Shown here piece after piece: positions 24,157 to 32,602 of a stretch of DNA of 64,000 nucleotides (position 1 is the stretch's first letter; every line of letters starts with the position of its first letter). The translations under genes and the position numbers were made by a program. Source of the DNA: Flaviflagellibacter rhizophilus (GTDB taxonomy: Bacteria > Pseudomonadota > Alphaproteobacteria > Rhizobiales > Methylopilaceae); assembly GCF_033898525.1 (NCBI RefSeq), contig NZ_JAXAFJ010000009.1:66022-130021 (forward strand), in the 5' to 3' direction. The notes under the pieces were generated by a model, which saw only the letters and a program-made list of their open reading frames with translations, was not told the DNA's origin and made no database searches.

Positions 24157-25416
24157 TCAAGCATCCCCGGACACCACGAAATTGCGGGCATTCCGCTTGC
24201 TGTCCAAAGCCTCGATTACCTTGAGCGCACCCGAGCCGCGCCAGACGGCAAGCATGCTCTTGATCCGGGATTTCTCGTGCTTGGCTTCCGTGTCCATGCC
24301 CAGCACCTGCGCGATGGCGTGGCCCACCCACTCGGGGGACTGCGGGCTCTCGCGCCACTTCGGTTCTGTGCCGACGAAGGCCCGCACCTTGTCGAGGTCG
24401 GCCACGGTCATGCCGTCCAGCGGATCGGGCCACGTCCAGGACTCGACGGCGCCCACGTTGTCGCCGGGCGCGTTCGGGGTGCGGCCATTGTCGAGGTCTA
24501 CCGATGCGAGGTGGAACCACGCGGCCTTGTCGGGCGGCGCTGAGAGGTTCGCCTTGCCGTTGTCGACACGGAAATATGCGCGGGGCTTCTCGACGCCGGC
24601 GCTCGCCGCTTCTTCTTTCGTCATGCCGTTGAGCGCACGGGCAGAGCGGGCAGCGTCTGTCAGGGCTACGGCACCGCGGCTGGCCTCCACCGTTACCTCT
24701 GCGCCGCCGGTCTTGCGGGCATGGTGTACGAGCTCGATGCAGCACCCGCATATGCCGGCGATGCGCGCCCACGCCTTCACCACCTGGTCTATGCTGCGGT
24801 TGTCGTTCTCCGAGACCCGATGCGACGACACAAACGGGTCAATGATGACGAGCCCGATGCCGTTGGCGCGGATCGTGTCCACCATGGCGGCAAAGACGGG
24901 CATGATGATTTGCGTGCCGTTCCTCGTCTCCTCTGCAAGAACGATTTCCGTATCTCGGCCGCTGTCCACGAACAAACGCCCCTCAAGTTCGGCCGGGGTC
25001 ACGCCATGGTGCAGGCAGGCCGCAGCAATGCGCCGGTCCAGCTCGTCGCGGGGATCCTCCCCGTTCCAGAGCCACACCGCCGTGCGCTCGTTAGGATAGA
25101 CCCCGAGCAGAGGCCGCCCCGTGACGATTGCCAACGCCTCGACAAGCTCCAGCGAGGACTTGCCCAGGCCGCCGGGGGCGATGGTGGCGGTCACGAAATC
25201 CCGGATGAAGTGCTGTCCGTAGATCCAGCGACGGGCCGGGATCTGGGCCGGTTCGCGCCAGACGAAGGGCGTGGCCGTGATAGGCCTCGCCCCCTTTTGT
25301 TCCCCTGTATTCTCAGGGGGAGCAGCGAGGCGCGGGTCACCGTGAGGCCGGGACGGCTTGCGCCCCGTGCCGTTGACGTGGGGCAGGTCGCGGAGGTCGA
25401 TATATCCCGCCGTCAT
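24157..25416 (-). CDS. RepA-like AAA-family ATPase/helicase, 419 aa
   Basis: Start set at ATG 25416 (MTAGYIDLRDLPHVNGTGRK), overlapping the upstream stop by 4 bp. A RecA-type core is clear: Walker A in TIAPGGLGKSSLELVEALAI (GGLGKSS), Walker B in ANGIGLVIIDPFVSSH, a sensor-like LVHHARKTGGAEVTVEASRG, and a C-terminal region perhaps used for oligomerisation or DNA contact. This is the family of RepA/RegA-type hexameric helicases on plasmids and satellite elements, so its likely job is to open an element origin. The iteron-like tract next to it fits. Confidence 0.85.
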   Translation of the reverse strand: MTAGYIDLRDLPHVNGTGRKPSRPHGDPRLAAPPENTGEQKGARPITATPFVWREPAQIPARRWIYGQHFIRDFVTATIAPGGLGKSSLELVEALAIVTGRPLLGVYPNERTAVWLWNGEDPRDELDRRIAAACLHHGVTPAELEGRLFVDSGRDTEIVLAEETRNGTQIIMPVFAAMVDTIRANGIGLVIIDPFVSSHRVSENDNRSIDQVVKAWARIAGICGCCIELVHHARKTGGAEVTVEASRGAVALTDAARSARALNGMTKEEAASAGVEKPRAYFRVDNGKANLSAPPDKAAWFHLASVDLDNGRTPNAPGDNVGAVESWTWPDPLDGMTVADLDKVRAFVGTEPKWRESPQSPEWVGHAIAQVLGMDTEAKHEKSRIKSMLAVWRGSGALKVIEALDSKRNARNFVVSGDA

Positions 25417-25982
25417 GCAGCCAACCTTCCGTATGAGGCGGGGACAAGAACCCGACAGCTCGGTACGGGAGGCGTCAGCAGCGTCTGGAGCTCGAGCCCG
25501 TGCTGTGTGTCCTCTCCGGCAATGCTTGGGACTTCGAGGAAGCGCCGCCATGCATTAGCGCGGTCAATGATGACGACGCCCTGCCCTGCCGCTCGAAGCC
25601 ATCCCATTGCATCGCGGTAGACCGACAGGGGTCGGCCGCCGAAGTAGGTCTCTGGTGCCTCCAGCAGGCCCTCGCCGAGGCAGGAAGCACGGCCCTCCAG
25701 CCGCGCGACCTTGTCAGGACGGTCAATCCGCCAAGCGGCAAGATCGATCACAGCCTCATATGCGTCGCGCACCGGAAGGACGAACGCACGGACGCCATTG
25801 CCATCGAAGTTAAACCGGGCCTCCGGCTGGTAACGGATCATCGCCACCTTCACGAGGAAGCGCATGTCCAGTTCCATCTGCCTTGGAAGCCCCGCTTCAC
25901 GAAGAGCATGAAGCTCCTCGCGTGAAGGAAGCTCAAGCAACAGATGTTCGAGTTCCAGTTCGTCGGAAGCGAAGAGCGTCAT
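25413..25982 (-). CDS. Conserved hypothetical protein, 189 aa
   Basis: Start at ATG 25982 (MTLFASDELELEHLLLELPS), overlapping the upstream stop by 4 bp. Reads as a soluble protein with alternating helices and strands, e.g. FLVKVAMIRYQPEARFNFDG and GLLEAPETYFGGRPLSVYRD, ending RVLVPASYGRLAA. No family recognised. Its position between the excisionase-like gene and the ATPase suggests a role in element replication or its control. Confidence 0.6.
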   Translation of the reverse strand: MTLFASDELELEHLLLELPSREELHALREAGLPRQMELDMRFLVKVAMIRYQPEARFNFDGNGVRAFVLPVRDAYEAVIDLAAWRIDRPDKVARLEGRASCLGEGLLEAPETYFGGRPLSVYRDAMGWLRAAGQGVVIIDRANAWRRFLEVPSIAGEDTQHGLELQTLLTPPVPSCRVLVPASYGRLAA

Positions 25983-26182
25983 GCCCGCACCTCCCCGAAC
26001 GCGAGAGAGGCCATCAGCGAGGCCCGATGGGGCGGCCATCCGAACCTGCGAGCGAGGTGCGAGACTTGAAGAGTGCGGCTGTCGAGTGTAGCTTCGGAAC
26101 AGTCGCGCTTGCCAAAGACGACCAATTCCCGACCCTCGAAGCCCTGCCAGGCTGCGGGGGTCGTTGCTTTTGTGGCGACCAT
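25979..26182 (-). CDS. Small hypothetical protein, 67 aa
   Basis: MVATKATTPAAWQGFEGREL followed by VVFGKRDCSEATLDSRTLQV and a SLMASLAFGEVRA tail. Lies 3 bp after the excisionase-like gene stop and overlaps the next ATG by 4 bp, so it is translated within a tight four-gene operon. No motif identified; perhaps a DNA-binding accessory protein because of the LARRFGWPPHRA helix. Confidence 0.5.
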   Translation of the reverse strand: MVATKATTPAAWQGFEGRELVVFGKRDCSEATLDSRTLQVSHLARRFGWPPHRASLMASLAFGEVRA

Positions 26183-26185
26183 CGA

Positions 26186-26452
26186 TCAGGCGCCCGCCGG
26201 CTGAAGTTCCGACGTCGAGCGGACCAGGCGTGACATCCGCCCCTCAGCCCATTCCCGGAGTGCGCTCTCCGGATAAAGCGGCACGTTACCGGCCTTCAGA
26301 AAGGCTGGGCCACCACCAATGACCGCGTACTTGGCCAATGTTCCCGGAGAACAGGGCATGTTCCAAGTAGCTCGGATGAAATGAGAAGCTTCTGTCCGTC
26401 TAAACAGACGCTCGTTCGGCGCTGCCGCCAACAGCTGTGAGCTTGCCGCCAT
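26186..26452 (-). CDS. Excisionase/AlpA-like helix-turn-helix protein, 88 aa
   Basis: ERLFRRTEASHFIRATWNMP then GTLAKYAVIGGGPAFLKAGN and PLYPESALREWAEGRM form a winged-helix of the HTH_17/MerR-like excisionase type. Such proteins act as directionality factors or activators in integrative elements. First gene of the operon leading to the RepA-like ATPase, and divergent from the RHH regulator at 26582, with a clear operator between them. Confidence 0.75.
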   Translation of the reverse strand: MAASSQLLAAAPNERLFRRTEASHFIRATWNMPCSPGTLAKYAVIGGGPAFLKAGNVPLYPESALREWAEGRMSRLVRSTSELQPAGA

Positions 26453-26478
26453 GAACCACCTCCTCCACGAGAACTATT

Positions 26479-26557
26479 TCGCACGCTATTAATGGTACAT
26501 ATGTGGGGGGCTGCATCTCGCCTTGTCAAGAATAATCGCACGTTATATAGCGTGCGA
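26479..26557. promoter_or_regulatory. Operator region of the divergent regulator pair
   Basis: Three copies of one 11-mer half-site: TCGCACGCTAT at 26479-26489, TCGCACGTTAT at 26536-26546, and the reverse complement ATAGCGTGCGA at 26547-26557. The last two form a 22-bp near-perfect palindrome. Position between the excisionase-like and RHH genes makes it the likely binding site for the RHH protein, controlling both promoters. Confidence 0.75.
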
Positions 26558-26581
26558 GGTAATTGGATGTAGAGGGATCGG

Positions 26582-27121
26582 ATGGACAAGGATGCTGCAC
26601 CGAAGCGACCTCGTGGGCGCCCAGCGACGGGAAAACGCGGGAATTTCACGTTCCGAGTGACGGATAGCTTGCGGGGACGCTTAGAAGCCGCGGCGCAAGG
26701 ATCACACCGTCCTGTAAGTGAGGAGATCGAGGATCGCCTCAATCGCAGCTTCGATCGTGAGGATCTGCTCGGCCAGATTTTTGGAGGTCCAGCAAGCGTT
26801 TATCTTCTCACCAGCCTTGGGGCTACGATCCGATACTCACAGAAGCTCTCAGCCGAGAGGAAGATGGATGAGGCTGACACGCGAAGGCTGATTAGGTCAG
26901 CCATCGACCAGGTTCTATCAGTGCACCTATATGTCGGAGGAGAGACGAGCTTCCCGAACGTGCTGCACATCGAACATGGGAGAAAGGTCTCACCACCCCC
27001 AATGTCGCCAACCGAGATGGGGGCCCACATAGCCACCGAGCGGTTGATCTTTGATCAGGAGCCTCTACTGGACGAGGTTGGAGAACCGCTCGTTCGGCGT
27101 TGGAGTTCAGAAGAGAATTAG
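26582..27121 (+). CDS. Arc/TraY-like RHH regulator, 179 aa
   Basis: A basic arm (PKRPRGRPATGKRGNFTFRV) leads into an RHH core (TDSLRGRLEAAAQGSHRPVS EEIEDRLNRSF, split here only for length), as in Arc and TraY-type proteins. The C-terminal two-thirds is an extra domain with helices (SAIDQVLSVHLYVGGETSFP). AGAGGG precedes the ATG by about 5 bp. As the divergent partner of the excisionase-like operon it is the candidate master repressor of the element. Confidence 0.75.
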   Translation: MDKDAAPKRPRGRPATGKRGNFTFRVTDSLRGRLEAAAQGSHRPVSEEIEDRLNRSFDREDLLGQIFGGPASVYLLTSLGATIRYSQKLSAERKMDEADTRRLIRSAIDQVLSVHLYVGGETSFPNVLHIEHGRKVSPPPMSPTEMGAHIATERLIFDQEPLLDEVGEPLVRRWSSEEN

Positions 27122-27245
27122 ATGATGGAGATTGTACGTGGGCAGATGTCGCAGCCGATCGTGCCGGCGGCAGACGGACAAAAGCAACCGGTTGATGTTT
27201 GTACTGGAAGGCCTCAGAGGTTCAGGCGCGTCTAGTGAATGGCTA

Positions 27246-28511
27246 TCAACCTGCAGTCCCACGCAGCTCCCGAATGCTGGCCGCTTCTCGCTCCCACGTG
27301 AGCAGCGAAGCAATGCGGGCGGAAATCTTGTCGGCCGCCTGAATCAAAGCAGCGTCGGGTCGACGGATGTAATGCTTGGCCGTAACGCCACGTCGCGCAT
27401 GGCCGAGCATCTCACCGATCGTCCCGTCTCCATATCCCTCCTCCGCTGCGAAGCTGGCGAAGGTTCGACGAAGGTCATGTGAACGAGCATCCGCAAGGCC
27501 GGCATCATCGAAGATAGCCGCGATTTTGCGTTTTAGTTCGGCACTGCCTGAATTGGTCCGGTTGGGAAACACCCAATCGGTGCCGTTCTTGAAATCCTCG
27601 AGAACTGCTAACGCAGCTCGCCCTAGAGGCCGCAGGGACCTTCCCGTCTTGGTAGCGTCCAGACGAAGACATTGGCCCGCCAGGTCAACTTCGGACCACT
27701 TCAAGCCGCACGCCTCCTCACGCCGTAAACCCGTCAAGGCGATCAGGCGCAGAGCGTCCGCAGCCTTCGCGTTGAGCGCATCCGCACGCGCCGCAGCCTG
27801 CCCGAGCGCCTTCAACTCTGCAGCGCTTAAGACCCTGTCTTTCGCATCCGAGCGAGCGGTCTCAATGTTGCGGACAGGCTTGATGCCGGAGACGTGCTCC
27901 CGCTTTTCGGCCCAGGAGTAGATGCCCCCAAGCAGCTCAACCACGCGTGCCGCCGTAGAAGGTCCGCCAGCCACCACGGCTTTCCCCCGCCCCTCAGTCT
28001 TGAACGTGCCTGCTGTTTTTCCTCTGGTGATGTCGTCAGCCATCCGCTGGACATCCGCTGAGCTGAGGTCTCGGGCAACAATCGTCCCAATGAGCGGCTT
28101 GATGTGACGCGAGACGCGCCCCTCATCGATCGCGATGGTCGAGGGGCGCTTCGCCTTCCGAAAGCGCGTCATCACTAGGCCAGCTCGAGCGGCTTCGAGG
28201 TAGCGGTCGCAGAGCTCTCCAACGGTCAGCGCCTGCTTCGCCTCCGTCTTCTCTCGTTGAGGATCACGACCTTCTGCCGCGGCTCGGATGATGTCCTTGG
28301 CTTGGTCCCGAGCTTGATCGACCGTGAACGGCCCATACGCCCCAATCTTCACGCGACGTGTGGCGCGACCTACCCGCACCTGGGCGATGAATATCTTGCT
28401 GCCACTCGGATACACGCGCAGCCCAAATCCCGGCGTGGCGCCGCACCACAGGAAGTACTCCTTGGTGTCGGCTTTCGCCGCGTCGATCGTGCGCTTGGTG
28501 AGGCTCGCCAT
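27246..28511 (-). CDS. int: Tyrosine-type integrase (DUF4102 N-terminus)
   Basis: The first 90 residues are a DUF4102-type arm-binding domain (TKRTIDAAKADTKEYFLWCG, GLRVYPSGSKIFIAQVRVG); a core-binding domain follows, then the catalytic domain: ALTGLRREEACGLKWSEVDL (first Arg), SHDLRRTFASF (HxxR), MLGHARRGVTAKHYIRR (His and nucleophile Tyr). All key residues seem present, so it should be active. It begins 166 bp left of the tRNA-Val(GAC) remnant, the usual arrangement for an element integrated into a tRNA 3' end. Confidence 0.95.
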   Translation of the reverse strand: MASLTKRTIDAAKADTKEYFLWCGATPGFGLRVYPSGSKIFIAQVRVGRATRRVKIGAYGPFTVDQARDQAKDIIRAAAEGRDPQREKTEAKQALTVGELCDRYLEAARAGLVMTRFRKAKRPSTIAIDEGRVSRHIKPLIGTIVARDLSSADVQRMADDITRGKTAGTFKTEGRGKAVVAGGPSTAARVVELLGGIYSWAEKREHVSGIKPVRNIETARSDAKDRVLSAAELKALGQAAARADALNAKAADALRLIALTGLRREEACGLKWSEVDLAGQCLRLDATKTGRSLRPLGRAALAVLEDFKNGTDWVFPNRTNSGSAELKRKIAAIFDDAGLADARSHDLRRTFASFAAEEGYGDGTIGEMLGHARRGVTAKHYIRRPDAALIQAADKISARIASLLTWEREAASIRELRGTAG

Positions 28512-28676
28512 TCCCTGCTTCCGCTTCGTTCCGGAAGCATATCGGAAGCAGCCGGGGGTAATCTAGGGTAAACACGCGCAACCCACGGAAAGCCCGCATT
28601 GGCCTCAAACCCTTGATTCTCCAAGAGCGGAGCCGATCCCGGTAAATCCCAGCTAATCCCGGCAAACCGACTGAGC

Positions 28677-28726
28677 CTTCGTTGACATCGAAGGGGTCAC
28701 TTGTTCAATCCCAGTATCGCCCACCA
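28677..28726 (+). other. 3' remnant of tRNA-Val(GAC), probable attachment site
   Basis: Fifty bases read as a tRNA from the anticodon arm to CCA: stem CTTCG / CGAAG with loop TTGACAT (anticodon GAC), variable GGGTC, a T-arm around TTCAATC, acceptor ATCGCCC, discriminator A, CCA. The 5' half is absent upstream and one T-stem pair is mismatched (T:C), so it is not a working gene. It sits between the integrase and the chromosome and marks the right end of the island. Confidence 0.8.
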
Positions 28727-28732
28727 TTTTCC

Positions 28733-29911
28733 TTAAGCTGGCGCAGGCGCGTCCGATCTTCGTGAAGCAGCCGCCAGCCCTCTCCTGATCGTGTTCGTCA
28801 CAGCTGCTTGCGAGTAGCGTTGCATGATGAAGGCGCGGGCCTCGTCCCGCATGTCCTGCGCACGATCCGGATCTGCAATCAGTCCCATCACAGCGTCGGC
28901 CATTTGCTGCCCCGTCTCGGCTCGGATGAAGTGACGGCCGTGTTCAAGCTCCAGGCCTTCCACCGCGAGATCGGTGGCCACCACGAGGACGCCGGATGCT
29001 ATGGCTTCCAAAATCTTGATGCGGGTCCCGCCACCTTCACGGAGGGGGATAACGGTGATGTCCGCCTCGGAAAGAAGTGCCGAGAGCTCGGTAGCATTGG
29101 GCACGATACGCACGTCCGGTTTCGCGAGCCGCTTCACGCGGCGTCCCGGATCGCGCCCTGCGATCGTTAGATGGGTATCGGCACCGGCTCGGCGCAGCGC
29201 TGGCAGAACCTGACTGCAGAGTTCCTGCACCGCCCTCCGATTTGGCGCGTAACGAAGGTGACCGACGAAGATCAGGCTTGGGCCTATGGTCCCGTTCCGA
29301 GGCCGTAGGGGCATGGCTTCCGCCAGTGGCGGAATGGCGTTGGGGACGACATACGCATCCTGCCCCGTGAGCGCCTTCCATCTATCCTGATCCTGCCGCG
29401 AGCAGACCCAAATGGCGCTTGCCGCGCCCTTGATACGCTGCTCGGCAGCAGCGAGCCGCCCGGCAACGTCGAGCATTCTCCGCCGGCGTCCAAAACGCCA
29501 GACGGGCTCCGCCTCCGCCATCCGACGAGCGAGATCCGACTCGATGTTGTGCATGTCGAAGATGACGGACATGCCAGCCGGCGGTGCGGCCTCCAGAAGG
29601 CCCGCCAGGGCGACGTGCTCGAGAATCACGGTATTGGGACAGAATTCATCCACGAGAGCCGAAAGCCGCGCGCGCTCATCCGGGGCCAGTGCAAACATGC
29701 CGCCTTGGCGGCTTCCCCAATGTTCCTGCGCCGAACGGCGGCCCAGCGGTTCCATGCGAATTCCCCCCGCCAGCGAGGGTTTGCCGTACAGGCTGACGAC
29801 AAGAACCGGGCCGCATGAGGATACCGACTCGGCCATCATGCGATTACGCAACTCAGATCCTGACAGCGGCGCATCTATCGGATCGGGCACAAGGATGAGG
29901 GTGCGGGACAC
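28733..29911 (-). CDS. GT4-type glycosyltransferase, 392 aa
   Basis: Two Rossmann-like halves of the GT-B fold: an N-terminal acceptor domain (RTLILVPDPIDAPLSGSELR, SVIFDMHNIESDLARRMAEA) and a C-terminal nucleotide-sugar domain with SLIFVGHLRYAPNRRAV and the diagnostic GGGTRIKILEAIASGVLVVA block. Member of glycosyltransferase family 4 in architecture; donor and acceptor unknown. Ends 6 bp from the tRNA remnant, so it is the first chromosomal gene beyond the island, and is divergent from the GT fusion gene at 29959. Confidence 0.85.
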   Translation of the reverse strand: MSRTLILVPDPIDAPLSGSELRNRMMAESVSSCGPVLVVSLYGKPSLAGGIRMEPLGRRSAQEHWGSRQGGMFALAPDERARLSALVDEFCPNTVILEHVALAGLLEAAPPAGMSVIFDMHNIESDLARRMAEAEPVWRFGRRRRMLDVAGRLAAAEQRIKGAASAIWVCSRQDQDRWKALTGQDAYVVPNAIPPLAEAMPLRPRNGTIGPSLIFVGHLRYAPNRRAVQELCSQVLPALRRAGADTHLTIAGRDPGRRVKRLAKPDVRIVPNATELSALLSEADITVIPLREGGGTRIKILEAIASGVLVVATDLAVEGLELEHGRHFIRAETGQQMADAVMGLIADPDRAQDMRDEARAFIMQRYSQAAVTNTIRRGLAAASRRSDAPAPA

Positions 29912-29958
29912 TTGACCAACGTATATCAGGGTACTCGAGGGGTCGAGAAAACGCGCTC

Positions 29959-31539
29959 ATGATACCGCGAATTATCCATCAAACCTGGAAGACGCACGAG
30001 GTTCCGGAACGCTTCCAGGCGTGGTCCAAGACTTGGCGCCACCTCAATCCGGGCTGGGAGTACCGGCTGTGGAGTGACCGCGATCTGCTGGAGTTTGTGG
30101 CTGCGGAATATCCCGGCTTCCTGGAATTGTTCTGCAGCTACAGTCAGGGCGTCCAGCGTGCCGATGCCGCGCGCTACATGCTGCTGCATCATTTCGGGGG
30201 ACTTTACGCCGACATCGACACCGAATGCCGCCAATCTTTAGCGTCTCTCGAAGCTGAGACCCGCGTGGTCCTTGCGGAGGAGCCGCGGACGCACTGGAAA
30301 CCATCCAGCGAGCCGCGAGGGCTGCCCTATTTTCTCTTCAATGGTGTCATGGCGAGCCCCGCAGGGCATCCGTTCTGGCCCTTCCTGCTGGAACGCATGC
30401 GCGATGCGCGGCATGCGCGCGACGTACTGGATTCGACGGGTCCTTGCCTGCTGACAGCGTGTCAGATCGCCTATCCCCGTCCAGCCGACATCAGGGTTGA
30501 AGGCCCGATGCTCTTCAATCCGGTCGATGTGCACGGAGCATGGAGCGATGGAGATCGATCCACATGCCTCGCCGTTCATCACTGGGCCGGAACCTGGTGG
30601 AATCCCGGGAAACGCAGCTGGCTGGGAACGAAAAAGAACAGCGTCTTGAAGCGCGTTTACCGCGCCCGGGCCGCATTGACGGAGGGGAAGAAGGGGGTCG
30701 ACCCGGCTCAAGTCAGAGCGGCAATCTGCGCGGAGGCATTGAGCCGGGACCTGCCCACCGGAAACAACATCTCGATCCTGGTTCCGGTTCGCGACGCCTC
30801 CCAGCACATCGAGCGGTTCATTCGATCCGTGGAGGCTCTCGACTGGCCGAAGGACAGGATCAAGCTCGTCTTCTGCGAAGGAGACAGCAAGGACGACAGC
30901 TTCGCCAGGCTCTCCAGTGCAGCCGTGCGGCTGAAGGCGGACTTTCGCGACGTGATCGTCTTCCAGTCCCCATCGGGTCTCAAGATCGATCGATCGCGCC
31001 GGTCGCACCGGAAGGTTCAGCGCGTGAGGCGTGCCGCTCTGGCGAAGGCCCGCAATGCGCTGATCGACCGCGGGGTGGATGATACAGATGATTGGGCGCT
31101 GTGGATCGATGTGGATGTCTGGCGCTTCCCCGAGGATATCGTCTCCACCTTGCTCGAAGCGAAGGCGCGTATCGTGGTTCCGGACTGCGTCACGATCCCG
31201 GACGGCCCAAGCTTTGACCAGAACTCATTCCTGACAATGCCGGTCATCCGGGATTACAGGTATTACCGCATGATCTACGACGGGTTGTTCCAGCCGCCGT
31301 CGCACTACTGGCATCGCAGGCACCTCAGCGACCTTCGCCATTCGGACCGGGTACCGCTGGACAGCGTGGGCGGGACCATGCTGCTTGTGGATGCCGCGCT
31401 GCATAGGGGCGGGCTGCGGTTTCCCGAACAACCCTATGATGATCTCATCGAGACAGAGGCTTTCGGGCGGTTGGCCCGGGATGTCGGCGTGACGCCGATT
31501 GGATTGCCGCGCGTTCAGATCATGCATGTGCCGTGGTGA
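29959..31539 (+). CDS. Two-domain glycosyltransferase (GT32-like plus GT62/Anp1-like)
   Basis: Residues 1-240 are a sugar-binding-DXD domain (IPRIIHQTWKTHEVP, GVQRADAARYMLLHHFGGLY, Asp85-Ile-Asp87), like GT32/Och1-type transferases. Residues 265-526 begin ISILVPVRDASQHIERFIRS and contain FCEGDSKDDSF and WALWIDVDVWRFPEDI (Asp384-Val-Asp386), the Anp1/Mnn9 (GT62) pattern. Both nucleotide-sugar metal motifs are intact, so two sequential additions may be made by one protein. No signal peptide; a cytosolic transferase. The combination is known separately in fungal mannan synthesis, and is unusual in bacteria. Confidence 0.8.
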   Translation: MIPRIIHQTWKTHEVPERFQAWSKTWRHLNPGWEYRLWSDRDLLEFVAAEYPGFLELFCSYSQGVQRADAARYMLLHHFGGLYADIDTECRQSLASLEAETRVVLAEEPRTHWKPSSEPRGLPYFLFNGVMASPAGHPFWPFLLERMRDARHARDVLDSTGPCLLTACQIAYPRPADIRVEGPMLFNPVDVHGAWSDGDRSTCLAVHHWAGTWWNPGKRSWLGTKKNSVLKRVYRARAALTEGKKGVDPAQVRAAICAEALSRDLPTGNNISILVPVRDASQHIERFIRSVEALDWPKDRIKLVFCEGDSKDDSFARLSSAAVRLKADFRDVIVFQSPSGLKIDRSRRSHRKVQRVRRAALAKARNALIDRGVDDTDDWALWIDVDVWRFPEDIVSTLLEAKARIVVPDCVTIPDGPSFDQNSFLTMPVIRDYRYYRMIYDGLFQPPSHYWHRRHLSDLRHSDRVPLDSVGGTMLLVDAALHRGGLRFPEQPYDDLIETEAFGRLARDVGVTPIGLPRVQIMHVPW

Positions 31540-31543
31540 CGCT

Positions 31544-32347
31544 ATGCGCGCATCCACAGAACTCCCCCCTGCTTTCGTCATCACGATCGATGCCGCAGAT
31601 GGTCCGAGGCGTAATTCCGCGAGAGCGCAGCTGGGAGCATTGAACTGGCCGCTCCGCTTTGTCGACGGCGAGCGCGCGGGGCACCCCGATCATGCCTCCT
31701 TGTATTCGGAGCGCTTGAACAGCTGGCTCCTGAAGCGTCCGCTCACATCCGGCGAAATCGCCGCCTACGCCTCGCATCGAAGGGCGATGCGAGAGTTTCT
31801 GGCATCAGGAGCGCCGCTTGGCTTAATCCTTGAAGATGACTTCGGCATCCTGGAGCCGGCCTTCTTTCCGGAACAAATCCGCACCGCGATCGCGGCACCT
31901 TTGTCCTGGGATCTCTTGAAGCTTTTCGATTTTAGCGGCCGGCCCGCGCGCGAGCGCTATCATGCGGGTGAGTTCGACATCATCAACCCGGCAAGTCCGA
32001 CGGCGGGGATGGTCGCCTATCTGATCACCCGGAAAGGTGCGGAGCGCTTCCTCAGCCGCAAACAGATTTTCCGCCAGATCGACGAGGACACCAAGCATTA
32101 CTGGGAGCTTGGTCTGCGCATCTATTCGCTCGACCCTAATCCCATCATCGAGCGAGGCGATCTTGCAGGTGGCAGTCACCTGGAGGAGGGCCGCCGGATG
32201 GCGCGGTCGCAACGCAGCCTGAGGCGTTCGGTGAAGGGCAACATCCTCGCGATCTATCGCAAGTCGGGCCATTTCTGGCAGCGCAGGCGTTTCGGGTTCG
32301 AGGGCGCCAGCGGCACGGAAGCAAGCCACGGCAGAAGATTGCCCTGA
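31544..32347 (+). CDS. GT25-type (LPS-synthesis) glycosyltransferase, 267 aa
   Basis: Typical glycosyltransferase family 25 pattern: PPAFVITIDAADGPRRNSAR (start), LTSGEIAAYASHRRAMREFL, then LGLILEDDFG (the EDD motif), and MVAYLITRKGAERFLS. The family transfers galactose or other sugars to lipopolysaccharide. Begins 4 bp after the fusion GT, so the two are one operon. ATG at 31544 follows GGTGAC; donor and acceptor unknown. Confidence 0.85.
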   Translation: MRASTELPPAFVITIDAADGPRRNSARAQLGALNWPLRFVDGERAGHPDHASLYSERLNSWLLKRPLTSGEIAAYASHRRAMREFLASGAPLGLILEDDFGILEPAFFPEQIRTAIAAPLSWDLLKLFDFSGRPARERYHAGEFDIINPASPTAGMVAYLITRKGAERFLSRKQIFRQIDEDTKHYWELGLRIYSLDPNPIIERGDLAGGSHLEEGRRMARSQRSLRRSVKGNILAIYRKSGHFWQRRRFGFEGASGTEASHGRRLP

Positions 32348-32602
32348 ACAACAGGCCGCACGGTTTTCCACTGCGCCTGCTCCTGCCCTGACGGAGCCCA
32401 GGAGGCCAGAGGCGCTTCGAGCTGTCCGACTTCCGACCTCTCGCTAAAACTGCGCGGAATTCCGCAAGCCCGCCTCAACACACAGCCGCTACACCATCAT
32501 AGCTGGCGGACCTGCTGTCCTGTCTGCACCTTGAGGCTTGGTGGTGCGGAAGGCTTGGTCTCAGGCGGGCCGCCGCGTCGTTCCCTCAGCGGCGCGGCGG
32601 TC

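Noticed and set aside
1..28676. A left copy of the tRNA-Val(GAC) 3' end
   Set aside because: I searched by eye for its T-arm and acceptor sequence and found none, so the left end is assumed to be outside the window.
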